Below are positions 53,172 to 61,477 of a DNA stretch of 64,000 nt, in pieces; position 1 is the stretch's first letter, and each line of letters begins with the position of its first letter. The stretch is from assembly GCA_002419465.1 (NCBI GenBank), contig DIGE01000004.1, forward strand, positions 1 through 64,000, given 5' to 3'. The notes below the pieces were generated by a model. The model ran no database searches. It was not told the DNA's origin and saw nothing but the letters and a program-made list of their open reading frames with translations. This DNA is from Geobacter sp. UBA5730. Its GTDB lineage: Bacteria > Desulfobacterota > Desulfuromonadia > Geobacterales > Pseudopelobacteraceae. The translations under genes and the position numbers were made by a program.

Positions 53172-54203
53172 ATGCAGATGAGAGTTGCTGTTGATGCAAT
53201 GGGAGGCGATAACGCCCCGGCCATCGAGGTTGAGGGTGCGGTTGCTGCTGCCCGCGAGTTAGGTATTGCTGTCATTCTGGTGGGTGATGAGGCACGGCTG
53301 CGTCAAGAGCTCGCCCGTCACGCCGTTTCCAGTCTGGATATCACCATTCAGCACGCCAGCGAAGTGGTGGGCATGCATGATTCTGCCTCTGATGCGGTGC
53401 GCAAAAAACGTGACTCATCGGTCAGGGTGGCCTTTGAGCTGGTCAAGGCAGGCAGGGCTTGTGCCGCAGTCAGTGCTGGCAACTCCGGCGCCACTATGGC
53501 GGCCGGGATGTTCGTACTCAAGCGGATCAGCGGCATCGAGCGCCCTGCCATAGCCCAGGTTTTTCCAACACTGAACGGTCAGACCCTGGTGCTGGATGTG
53601 GGCGGCAATGTCGATTGCAAGCCGATCCATCTGGTCCAGTTTGCTATCATGGGCCAGGTCTACGCCACCCATGCCATGGGGCTTAGCAACCCCAGCATCG
53701 GTTTGCTTTCCAATGGCGAAGAGGACTCAAAGGGCAATGAATTGACCCGCGAGACCAACGCCATACTGCGTCAGACCTCACTGAACTATCACGGGTATGT
53801 TGAAGGTCGTGATATCTTCAAGGGAACCGTCGGGGTGGTGGTGTGCGATGGCTTTGTGGGCAACGTGGTGCTGAAGCTCTCCGAGGGTCTGGCAGAGGCG
53901 GCCGGTTCCATGCTGCGTCGTGAGATTTCCAATGATTTTGTGGCCAAGCTTGGTTATCTGTTTGTACGGGGCGCCTTCAGCCGTTTCAAAAAGACGGTTG
54001 ATTATGCCGAGTATGGCGGTGCTCCTCTGATCGGCATCAACGGCGTCGGGATGATCTGCCATGGTGGTTCCAATGCCAAGGCGATCAAGAACGCCATCCG
54101 TTTTGCCCACGAGTATGCGCGTCATGGCGTTACCGAGCATATTGCCGAAAAGCTGACTGAAAACAACGCCGCGCTGGTTCCCTGCAACGGCAGCCCCCTG
54201 TAA
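53172..54203 (+). CDS. plsX: Phosphate acyltransferase PlsX
   Basis: Makes acyl-phosphate from acyl-ACP for phospholipid synthesis. About 343 residues: VAVDAMGGDNAPAIEVEG, SAGNSGATMAAG, and GINGVGMICHGGSNAKAI. The start may be ATG 53172 or 53178; neither has a strong ribosome-binding site, which suggests coupling to rpmF. Confidence 0.93.
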   Translation: MQMRVAVDAMGGDNAPAIEVEGAVAAARELGIAVILVGDEARLRQELARHAVSSLDITIQHASEVVGMHDSASDAVRKKRDSSVRVAFELVKAGRACAAVSAGNSGATMAAGMFVLKRISGIERPAIAQVFPTLNGQTLVLDVGGNVDCKPIHLVQFAIMGQVYATHAMGLSNPSIGLLSNGEEDSKGNELTRETNAILRQTSLNYHGYVEGRDIFKGTVGVVVCDGFVGNVVLKLSEGLAEAAGSMLRREISNDFVAKLGYLFVRGAFSRFKKTVDYAEYGGAPLIGINGVGMICHGGSNAKAIKNAIRFAHEYARHGVTEHIAEKLTENNAALVPCNGSPL

Positions 54204-54263
54204 TTTTTGTTCTTGGTATTGAATGACGGAAGCGGATGTTCTGTTTCCGGGGAGGAAGGTCAC

Positions 54264-55247
54264 ATGCTGCGTGCCCGCATTACAGGGACCGGCTCTGCTG
54301 TTCCTGATAAAGTCCTCACCAATCTCGATCTGGAAAAACTGGTCGACACCAACGACGAGTGGATCACCTCCCGCACCGGTATCAAGGAACGTCGTATCGC
54401 TGCAACCGGTGAGTATACCTCCACTTTTGCCATTCTGGCCGCTCGTCGTGCCCTTGCAATGGCCGGCCTCTCTCCTGAAGAGCTTGATCTGATCATCCTT
54501 GGCACCGTCACACCTGATTTCCCTTTTCCCTCAACTGCCTGCATCATCCAGCATGAGCTGGGTGCCTGCAATGCTGCGGCCTTCGACCTCTCTGCGGCCT
54601 GTTCCGGTTTTATCTATGGCCTGAATGTGGCAGAAGCGTATATCAAGAGCGGTATGGCTAAAAAGGTGCTGGTGATGGGTGCGGAGGTGCTGACCCGGAT
54701 TGTCGATTTCAGTGACCGCAACACCTGTATCCTGTTCGGGGATGGTTCTGGAGCGGTTGTGCTTGAGGCCGACAGTGGTGAGCAGGGGATTCTCTCAACC
54801 CATATCTTCAGCAATGGAAACCATTGGGAATTACTGTATCAGCCAGGGGTCGGTTCCCGGCACCCTGCCGCTGATCCGCAGACCGTTGAAGAGAAGCTTT
54901 GCTACCTGCGAATGGAAGGCAATGAGGTCTTCAAGCATGCAGTCCGTGCTATGGGTGACGCGGCCGTGGCCGCACTCGATCACAACAAGGTCTCTGCCGC
55001 TGATCTGGCATTGCTGATCCCCCATCAGGCCAACCGCCGGATCATCGAGGCCACCGGCAAGCGGATCGGTATTGACGAGGACAAGGTTTTTGTGAATCTG
55101 CATAAATATGGCAATACCTCGTCGGCATCCATTCCGATCGCTCTTGATGAGGCCAACCGGGAAGGGCGGATCAAACCGGGTGATCTGGTGCTGCTGGACG
55201 CCTTTGGCGGTGGCTTCACCTATGGTTCTGCGCTTATTCGCTGGTAG
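54264..55247 (+). CDS. fabH: 3-oxoacyl-ACP synthase III
   Basis: Initiates fatty acid synthesis from acetyl-CoA (or a branched primer) and malonyl-ACP; 327 residues. The catalytic cysteine lies in DLSAACSGFIYGL, the histidine in LIPHQANRRII and the asparagine in KYGNTSSASIP. The start at 54264 follows GGGGAGGAAGG. Confidence 0.95.
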   Translation: MLRARITGTGSAVPDKVLTNLDLEKLVDTNDEWITSRTGIKERRIAATGEYTSTFAILAARRALAMAGLSPEELDLIILGTVTPDFPFPSTACIIQHELGACNAAAFDLSAACSGFIYGLNVAEAYIKSGMAKKVLVMGAEVLTRIVDFSDRNTCILFGDGSGAVVLEADSGEQGILSTHIFSNGNHWELLYQPGVGSRHPAADPQTVEEKLCYLRMEGNEVFKHAVRAMGDAAVAALDHNKVSAADLALLIPHQANRRIIEATGKRIGIDEDKVFVNLHKYGNTSSASIPIALDEANREGRIKPGDLVLLDAFGGGFTYGSALIRW

Positions 55248-55277
55248 CTGTGCAATTAATTGGCAATGGAAGAAACT

Positions 55278-56201
55278 ATGACGAAAACAGCCTTTTTATT
55301 TCCTGGACAAGGTTCCCAGTATGCAGGCATGGGCAAGGATCTGGCCGAAAATTTTGCCGTCGCCCGTCAGACCTTTGAAGAGGCTGATGACGCCTTGGGC
55401 TTCAAGCTGATGACACTCTGCTTCAATGGCCCCGATGAAGACCTCAAGCTGACCTTCAATACCCAACCCGCTATCCTGACCGCCAGTGTTGCCGCCCTGC
55501 GGGTGGTACAGCAGGAAACCGGCCTCAAGGCCGATTTTCTGGCAGGGCATTCCCTGGGCGAATACTCGGCCCTGGTCTGCAGTGGCGCCCTTTCACTGGC
55601 CGATGCTGCCCGGACAGTGCGAAGCCGGGGTACCTTCATGCAGGAGGCCGTGCCGGTGGGGGTGGGTGCCATGGCAGCCATGCTTTCCATCGAGGCCGAC
55701 GAACTGGCGGCCATCTGTGCCGAGGCGGCTCAGGGCGAGGTGGTGGCCCCGGCCAACTTTAACTCACCGGGGCAGATCGTGATTGCCGGCCATGCCACGG
55801 CGGTAAACCGTACCATTGAGCTTGCCAAGACCAAAGGATATCGCAAGGCGATGCTGTTGCCGGTCAGCGCACCGTTCCATTGTGCCCTGATGCAGCCGGC
55901 CGCTGATCGGCTTAAAACCGTACTGGATGCAGTGCAGATCAATGCCTTGACACTGCCGGTGATTACCAATGTAGAGGCGACCCCGAACCAGGATAGCGGC
56001 CGGGTACGTGAGCTGCTGGTGCAGCAGGTCTGTGCAGCGGTACGCTGGGAGCAGTCGGTGCATACCATGATCAGTCAGGGGGTGACCCGTTTTGTGGAGA
56101 TCGGACCAGGCAAGGTGCTGACCGGTCTGGTCAAGCGGATCAACAAGGAGATGACCCAGGTTAATATCGAAGATGCCGCCGGCGTGATGGCAGCTGTCTG
56201 A
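55278..56201 (+). CDS. fabD: Malonyl-CoA:ACP transacylase
   Basis: Transfers malonyl from CoA to ACP, 307 residues. It shows FLFPGQGSQYAGMG, the nucleophile serine in AGHSLGEYSAL, and SAPFHCALM. ATG 55278 is preceded by GGAAGAA. Confidence 0.95.
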   Translation: MTKTAFLFPGQGSQYAGMGKDLAENFAVARQTFEEADDALGFKLMTLCFNGPDEDLKLTFNTQPAILTASVAALRVVQQETGLKADFLAGHSLGEYSALVCSGALSLADAARTVRSRGTFMQEAVPVGVGAMAAMLSIEADELAAICAEAAQGEVVAPANFNSPGQIVIAGHATAVNRTIELAKTKGYRKAMLLPVSAPFHCALMQPAADRLKTVLDAVQINALTLPVITNVEATPNQDSGRVRELLVQQVCAAVRWEQSVHTMISQGVTRFVEIGPGKVLTGLVKRINKEMTQVNIEDAAGVMAAV

Positions 56202-56236
56202 TCACACAGCCGTATCGTGACAAAAGGAGTATAACC

Positions 56237-56674
56237 ATGCTTGATGTCAACCAGATCATGAAAATATTGCCCCATCGCCATCCTTTTTTGCTGGTGGACC
56301 GTGTACTGGAGCTGGAGGTGGGCAAGCGGATTGTGGCGATCAAGAACGTCACCATTAACGAGCCGTTTTTTCCAGGGCATTTTCCGGGACACCCGGTCAT
56401 GCCGGGGGTGCTGATCATTGAGGCCATGGCCCAGGTGGCCGGTATCCTGGCCTACCAGTCCGATGAGAGTGTGCGCGACAAGGTGACTTATTTTGTCGGG
56501 ATCGATAATGCAAAATTCCGCCGACCGGTGATGCCGGGGGACCAACTGTGCTTTGAGATCGAAGCCATCGGTTGCAAGCGTGGCATCTGGGTCTTCAGCG
56601 CCAAGGCTTTTGTGGACGGCAAGGTGGTAACCGAAGCGGAACTGAAGGCAACCTTTGCTGAAAAACAGGCTTAA
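56237..56674 (+). CDS. fabZ: 3-hydroxyacyl-ACP dehydratase FabZ
   Basis: Hotdog-fold dehydratase of 145 residues. The catalytic histidine is in FFPGHFPGHPVMPG, followed by the acidic residue in IIEAMAQ; HPFLLVDRV is near the N-terminus. In many Gram-negatives fabZ sits with lpxA; here it is placed within the fab operon. Confidence 0.95.
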   Translation: MLDVNQIMKILPHRHPFLLVDRVLELEVGKRIVAIKNVTINEPFFPGHFPGHPVMPGVLIIEAMAQVAGILAYQSDESVRDKVTYFVGIDNAKFRRPVMPGDQLCFEIEAIGCKRGIWVFSAKAFVDGKVVTEAELKATFAEKQA

Positions 56675-56699
56675 GACGCTAGAGGAAAGGAGCAGAACC

Positions 56700-57437
56700 A
56701 TGCCGAAGGGAAAAGTTGCAGTTATTACAGGTGCATCGCGGGGAATTGGCAAGAGCATCGCCCTTGCTTTGGCAGCACAAGGCGCCACCATCGTGGCCAT
56801 GGATATGGATCCGGCTGCTACCGAGGCCGTGGTTGCCGAACTGCAGGCTGCAGGTACCAAGGCCTTGGCAGTGGTTGGTAACGTGACGGTCACGGCTGAT
56901 GTTGAGCGGATGATTGAAGCTGCTGTGGAGGCCTTTGGCCGGGTGGATATTCTGGTGAACAATGCCGGTATCACCCGTGACGGCCTGATTATGCGGATGA
57001 AGGATGAGGAGTGGGATGCCGTGCTGAATGTCAACCTGAAAGGGGCCTTTGTCTGTACTCGGGCTGCCTTCAAGGTGATGAGCAAACAGCGCTACGGCCG
57101 GATCATCAACATCGCCTCGGTGGTGGGACAGATGGGTAACGCCGGTCAGGCCAACTACTGCGCCAGCAAGGCCGGCCTGATCGGCCTGACCAAGTCCAAC
57201 GCCCGCGAGATGGCCAAGCGCAATGTTACCGTCAACGCCGTGGCTCCCGGTTTCATCGCCACCGCCATGACCGATGCCCTGTCGGACAAGGTGCGAGAAG
57301 AACTGGCGGCCCAGATCCCGCTGGAGCGTCTTGGTTCGGCCGATGACATCGCCAATGCCGTAACCTTTTTGGCGTCGGAGGCCTCGGCCTACATCACCGG
57401 TCATGTTCTGGCGGTCAACGGTGGCATGTATATGTGA
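56700..57437 (+). CDS. fabG: 3-oxoacyl-ACP reductase
   Basis: NADPH-dependent SDR of 245 residues: ITGASRGIGKSIA (cofactor loop), NNAGITRDGL, catalytic serine in NIASVVGQMGNAGQ, and YCASK. The ATG at 56700 follows AAAGGAG; the longer open frame overlaps fabZ in another frame. Confidence 0.95.
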   Translation: MPKGKVAVITGASRGIGKSIALALAAQGATIVAMDMDPAATEAVVAELQAAGTKALAVVGNVTVTADVERMIEAAVEAFGRVDILVNNAGITRDGLIMRMKDEEWDAVLNVNLKGAFVCTRAAFKVMSKQRYGRIINIASVVGQMGNAGQANYCASKAGLIGLTKSNAREMAKRNVTVNAVAPGFIATAMTDALSDKVREELAAQIPLERLGSADDIANAVTFLASEASAYITGHVLAVNGGMYM

Positions 57438-57591
57438 CCAGCGGGTACTTTTCCGCTCGAAAAACCGAGTAGTATGGCTGTGTTGAAAGTAATGAAATTT
57501 TGCTTTGACTTTTATAGTTGCGGTTGCTAAGAAGCAGACACGTTCTGCGAACACAAAACCTGCAACGGTTTTTATCACACGGAGGTGAAAG

Positions 57592-57825
57592 ATGTCTGAT
57601 GTCGCAAAAAGAGTAAAAGAGATTATTGCCGAGCAGCTGGGTGTGGACGAGGCTCAAGTGGTTTCCGAGGCTTCCTTTATGGATGACCTGGGTGCTGACT
57701 CTCTGGACACCGTCGAGCTGGTCATGGCTCTGGAAGAAGAGTTTGACCTCGAAATCCCTGATGAGGATGCTGAGAAGATCCAGAGCGTCCAGGATGCCGT
57801 TGAGTACATCACCGAGCACACCTAA
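57592..57825 (+). CDS. acpP: Acyl carrier protein
   Basis: A 77-residue acidic helical protein with the phosphopantetheine serine in LGADSLDTVELVMALEE. It has its own upstream region (TTGACT near 57501) and a strong GGAGGTGAAAG site, in keeping with high expression. Confidence 0.97.
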   Translation: MSDVAKRVKEIIAEQLGVDEAQVVSEASFMDDLGADSLDTVELVMALEEEFDLEIPDEDAEKIQSVQDAVEYITEHT

Positions 57826-57850
57826 CCTCTGGTGATGCATAGAGTGCCTG

Positions 57851-57882
57851 AAAGGGGGGAACTGTTCCCCTCTTTCGCTTTG
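57851..57882 (+). terminator. Attenuator-like hairpin between acpP and fabF
   Basis: AAAGGGGGGAAC and GTTCCCCTCTTT can pair, followed by a pyrimidine-rich stretch. It could reduce readthrough into fabF, so that acpP is made in excess. Confidence 0.5.
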
Positions 57883-57911
57883 TTGTGATCATCAGGTTTT
57901 AGGAGCACGTC

Positions 57912-59147
57912 ATGAGAAGAGTTGTCATCACTGGGCTGGGTGCGGTTTCTCCACTTGGAACCGGCAACCAGAAAAACTGGGACGCCCTTGTCAATGGTCG
58001 TTCAGGCACCGGCCTGATCACCCGTTTCGATACCAGCGCTTTCCCGGTCAAGGTGGCCGGTGAGGTAAAGGATTTTGATCCGGAGCAGTTCATTGACAAA
58101 AAAGAGGTCAAGAAGATGGACCTCTTTATCCAGTACGCCATGGCGGCAGCCCAGTTTGCCATGGAGGATTCGGGACTGCAGATCACTGAAGAAAACGCCG
58201 AGCGGGTCGGGGTGCTGGTTGGTGCCGGGTTGGGCGGTCTGCCCACCATTGAGAAGTATCACACCGCACTGCTCGAAGGCGGTTACAAAAAGATCTCCCC
58301 CTTCTTCATCCCGATGCTGATCATTAACCTGGCTCCGGGCCATATTTCGATCAAGTACGGTGCCAAGGGCCCCAACGTCTCCTCGGTTTCGGCCTGCGCC
58401 ACCGGCACTCACTCGATTGGTGACGCTTATCACATGATCAAGCGCGGCGATGCCGATGCCATGATCGCCGGCGGCACCGAATCGACGGTGACTCCGCTGG
58501 GTATTGGCGGTTTTGCGGTGATGAAGGCCCTGACCGACAGCCGTAATGATTGCCCTGAAAGGGCATCCCGTCCCTTTGACAAAACCCGTGACGGTTTTGT
58601 GCTGGCGGAAGGTGCCGGTATCGTGATCCTGGAAGAGTATGAGGCTGCCAAGCAGCGTGGCGCCAAGATCTACGCCGAGGTAGTCGGCTACGGTCTGACC
58701 GGCGATGCCTACCACATGACCGCTCCGGCTGCCGGTGGTGAAGGCGCTGCCCGCTGCATGAAGATGGCCCTGAAGAATGCCGGGGTGAACCCTGAGCAGG
58801 TGGGCTACATCAATGCACACGGCACCTCCACCCCCTTCAACGATCTGAACGAGTCGCTGGCGATCAAGTCGGTCTTTGGTGACCATGCCTACAAGCTGAT
58901 GGTGTCTTCCACCAAGTCCATGACCGGTCACCTGTTGGGAGCTGCCGGTGGTCTTGAGGCGGTTATTTGCAGCATGGTGCTGGATAAGGGGATTGTACCT
59001 CCCACCATCAATTATGAAGAACCTGACCCGGAGTGCGATCTGGACTACGTGCCCAACACGGCCCGTGAAGCCGCGGTAGAATACGCCATGAGTAATTCGT
59101 TGGGCTTTGGCGGTACGAACGCCACCCTGCTGTTCAAGAAGGTCTAG
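57912..59147 (+). CDS. fabF: 3-oxoacyl-ACP synthase II
   Basis: Elongating condensing enzyme, 411 residues. The catalytic cysteine lies in VSACATGTHSIG and the two histidines in NAHGTSTPFND and SMTGHLLGAAG. rpiB follows after four bases. Confidence 0.96.
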   Translation: MRRVVITGLGAVSPLGTGNQKNWDALVNGRSGTGLITRFDTSAFPVKVAGEVKDFDPEQFIDKKEVKKMDLFIQYAMAAAQFAMEDSGLQITEENAERVGVLVGAGLGGLPTIEKYHTALLEGGYKKISPFFIPMLIINLAPGHISIKYGAKGPNVSSVSACATGTHSIGDAYHMIKRGDADAMIAGGTESTVTPLGIGGFAVMKALTDSRNDCPERASRPFDKTRDGFVLAEGAGIVILEEYEAAKQRGAKIYAEVVGYGLTGDAYHMTAPAAGGEGAARCMKMALKNAGVNPEQVGYINAHGTSTPFNDLNESLAIKSVFGDHAYKLMVSSTKSMTGHLLGAAGGLEAVICSMVLDKGIVPPTINYEEPDPECDLDYVPNTAREAAVEYAMSNSLGFGGTNATLLFKKV

Positions 59148-59151
59148 GGAT

Positions 59152-59601
59152 ATGAAGATTGCCATCGGTGCCGACCACGGCGGGTTTGAGTTGAAACAAG
59201 CCTTGATTCCGTTCCTGCAGGGGCGAGATATCGAGGTGTCTGACGCCGGTACCTATTCGACGGATTCGGTGGATTATCCCACCTATGCCGAAGCGGTGGC
59301 GTTGTTGGTGGTGCATGGCGAAGCGGATGCCGGGATTGTGATCTGCGGCACCGGCATCGGTATCTCGATTGCCGCCAACAAGGTGCCCGGTATCAGGGCC
59401 GCCCTGGTGACCAGCCCTGAGATGGCCGCATTGGCCAAACAGCATAATAACGCCAACATACTGGCCCTGGGAGGACGTATTCTCTCTCTGGATACTGCAG
59501 AGGCCTGTGTGGCGGCCTGGTTGGACGCCTCGTTTGAGGGAGACCGTCACCAGCGTCGCTTGGACAAGATCACTGCGCTTGAAACAAAAAGCTGTCAGTA
59601 A
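59152..59601 (+). CDS. rpiB: Ribose 5-phosphate isomerase B
   Basis: Interconverts ribose 5-phosphate and ribulose 5-phosphate, 149 residues. It shows IGADHGGFELKQ and the catalytic cysteine region CGTGIGISIAANK. Start ATG 59152 is just after the fabF stop. Confidence 0.93.
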   Translation: MKIAIGADHGGFELKQALIPFLQGRDIEVSDAGTYSTDSVDYPTYAEAVALLVVHGEADAGIVICGTGIGISIAANKVPGIRAALVTSPEMAALAKQHNNANILALGGRILSLDTAEACVAAWLDASFEGDRHQRRLDKITALETKSCQ

Positions 59602-59703
59602 CAAGGGTCAACGAAAGACGGGCGAGCGGGACTTGGAAAGGTCCCGTTTCGTATTTCTGTCCCACGCATAGAGCAGACCAGAGATAGATAAAGGAGCAGG
59701 AGT

Positions 59704-60951
59704 ATGTCAATCCTTGAACAGTTTGACCCCGCAGTCGCCGAAGCGATCCGTCACGAGACCGAGCGCCAGGAGTATAACCTGGAGCTGATCGCCTCTGAGA
59801 ACTTTGTATCCGAGGCAGTGCTGGAAGCCCAGGGCAGTGTCATGACCAACAAGTACGCCGAAGGGTATCCGGGCAAGCGTTACTATGGCGGCTGTCAGCA
59901 TGTGGATGTGGTGGAGCAGCTGGCCATTGACCGTGCCAAGCAGCTGTTTGGGGCGGACCATGCCAATGTGCAGCCCCACGCCGGTTCCCAGGCCAACATG
60001 GCGGTCTACAACGCCGTCTGTCAGCCTGGTGACACCATCCTGGGGATGAACCTTTCCCACGGTGGTCACCTGACCCACGGCAGCCCGGTCAACTTTTCCG
60101 GTCGTTTCTACAAGGTGGTGCCCTATGGCGTTTCCCAGGCAACTGAGACCATTGACTACGAAGAAGTCGAGCGGTTGGCGCTGGAGCATAAACCCAAGAT
60201 GATCGTGGTGGGTGCCAGTGCCTACCCCCGTGTGATCGATTTCCCGGCCTTCCGTGCCATCGCCGACAAGGTCGGTGCGGTGGTGATGGTGGATATGGCC
60301 CACATCGCCGGTCTGGTGGCCGCCGGGGTCCATCCCAGTCCAGTGCCGTATGCCGAGTTTGTCACCACCACCACCCACAAAACCCTGCGCGGTCCCCGGG
60401 GTGGCATGATCCTTTGCCGCGAGGAGTTTGCCAAGACCATCAACTCCCAGATTTTCCCCGGCATCCAGGGCGGTCCGTTGATGCATGTGATCGCTGCCAA
60501 GGCGGTGGCTTTTAAAGAGGCGTTGCAGCCTGAGTTTAAGGCTTACCAACAGCAGATCGTCAAGAATGCCAAGGCCTTGGCCGAGGCGTTGATGGCCAGG
60601 GGCTTCAAGCTGACCTCCGGCGGCACCGATAACCACCTGATGCTGATCAACTTCTCCGGCACCGAGATCACCGGTAAGGCCGCTGAAGAGGCACTGGACA
60701 AGGCCGGCATCACGGTCAACAAAAACACCGTGCCATTTGAGACCCGTTCGCCCTTTGTCACCTCCGGTATCCGCATTGGTACCCCGGCCTGCACCTCCCA
60801 TGGTCTGAAAGAGACCGAGATGGATCAGGTGGCTGGTTTTATTGCCGACGCCATCGCCAACATCGGCAACGACGAGGCCCTGGCTGCTATCCAGGGGCGA
60901 GTCAATAGTCTGATGAAAAACTTTCCCCTGTATGCTGATCGTTTGAAGTGA
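59704..60951 (+). CDS. glyA: Serine hydroxymethyltransferase
   Basis: PLP enzyme that makes glycine and methylene-tetrahydrofolate from serine, 415 residues. Signature regions are ELIASENFVSEAVLEAQGS and the PLP-lysine motif VTTTTHKTLRGPRGG. AAGGAGCAGG precedes the ATG. Confidence 0.97.
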   Translation: MSILEQFDPAVAEAIRHETERQEYNLELIASENFVSEAVLEAQGSVMTNKYAEGYPGKRYYGGCQHVDVVEQLAIDRAKQLFGADHANVQPHAGSQANMAVYNAVCQPGDTILGMNLSHGGHLTHGSPVNFSGRFYKVVPYGVSQATETIDYEEVERLALEHKPKMIVVGASAYPRVIDFPAFRAIADKVGAVVMVDMAHIAGLVAAGVHPSPVPYAEFVTTTTHKTLRGPRGGMILCREEFAKTINSQIFPGIQGGPLMHVIAAKAVAFKEALQPEFKAYQQQIVKNAKALAEALMARGFKLTSGGTDNHLMLINFSGTEITGKAAEEALDKAGITVNKNTVPFETRSPFVTSGIRIGTPACTSHGLKETEMDQVAGFIADAIANIGNDEALAAIQGRVNSLMKNFPLYADRLK

Positions 60952-60977
60952 TCACGAGCGGCATGTTGTAGCTTCAG

Positions 60978-61013
60978 ACGGCCCGTCGCTCGTCCCGACG
61001 GGCCGTTTTTGCA
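60978..61013 (+). terminator. Intrinsic terminator after glyA
   Basis: GACGGCCCGTCG and CGACGGGCCGT are complementary around CTCGTCC, followed by TTTTTGC. Confidence 0.82.
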
Positions 61014-61075
61014 TATTGTTACTCGGGCTGTTTTGTGGTTGTATAGTCCAACTTCGCACATAAGGAAACCTCTGC

Positions 61076-61477
61076 GTGACTGTTCCCAAACGCCATATCC
61101 AGGTTGTCTGCGGCATTATCGAACAGAACGGGCTGATTCTGGCCACCCAGCGTTCAAGCGATATGCCGCTACCACTCAAGTGGGAGTTCCCTGGCGGCAA
61201 GCTGGAGCCGGGCGAAACCCTGCAGGAATGTCTGCTGCGGGAGCTCCAGGAGGAATTGGGCGTCACCGTCAAGGTAGGGCAGGGACTGGCGCCGGTTGAT
61301 TACGACTACTCCACCTTTTCGGTCACCCTGTACCCCTTTTGGTGTGATCAACTGTCCGGTCAGCCCGTGCTGCACGAGCATCTGAACTCCTGCTGGCTGC
61401 CACCTCACCGCCTGGCAGAACTGGACTGGGCCGAGGCCGACCAACCGATCATCGCTGCGCTGGTGCAACGGGCATGA
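61076..61477 (+). CDS. mutT: MutT-type Nudix hydrolase
   Basis: A 133-residue Nudix protein, probably an 8-oxo-dGTP diphosphatase. The Nudix box starts GGKLEPGE and continues LLRELQEELGV with the invariant glutamates. It starts at GTG 61076; its stop overlaps the start of the helicase fusion, which suggests a shared role in genome maintenance. Confidence 0.87.
   Translation: MTVPKRHIQVVCGIIEQNGLILATQRSSDMPLPLKWEFPGGKLEPGETLQECLLRELQEELGVTVKVGQGLAPVDYDYSTFSVTLYPFWCDQLSGQPVLHEHLNSCWLPPHRLAELDWAEADQPIIAALVQRA

Noticed and set aside
58002..59165. Minus-strand frame of 387 codons opposite fabF
   Set aside because: It is a shadow of fabF, whose catalytic motifs are all present.
59707..60801. Minus-strand frame of 364 codons opposite glyA
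   Set aside because: It is a shadow of glyA; the predicted product is glycine/histidine-rich and unlike any protein family.
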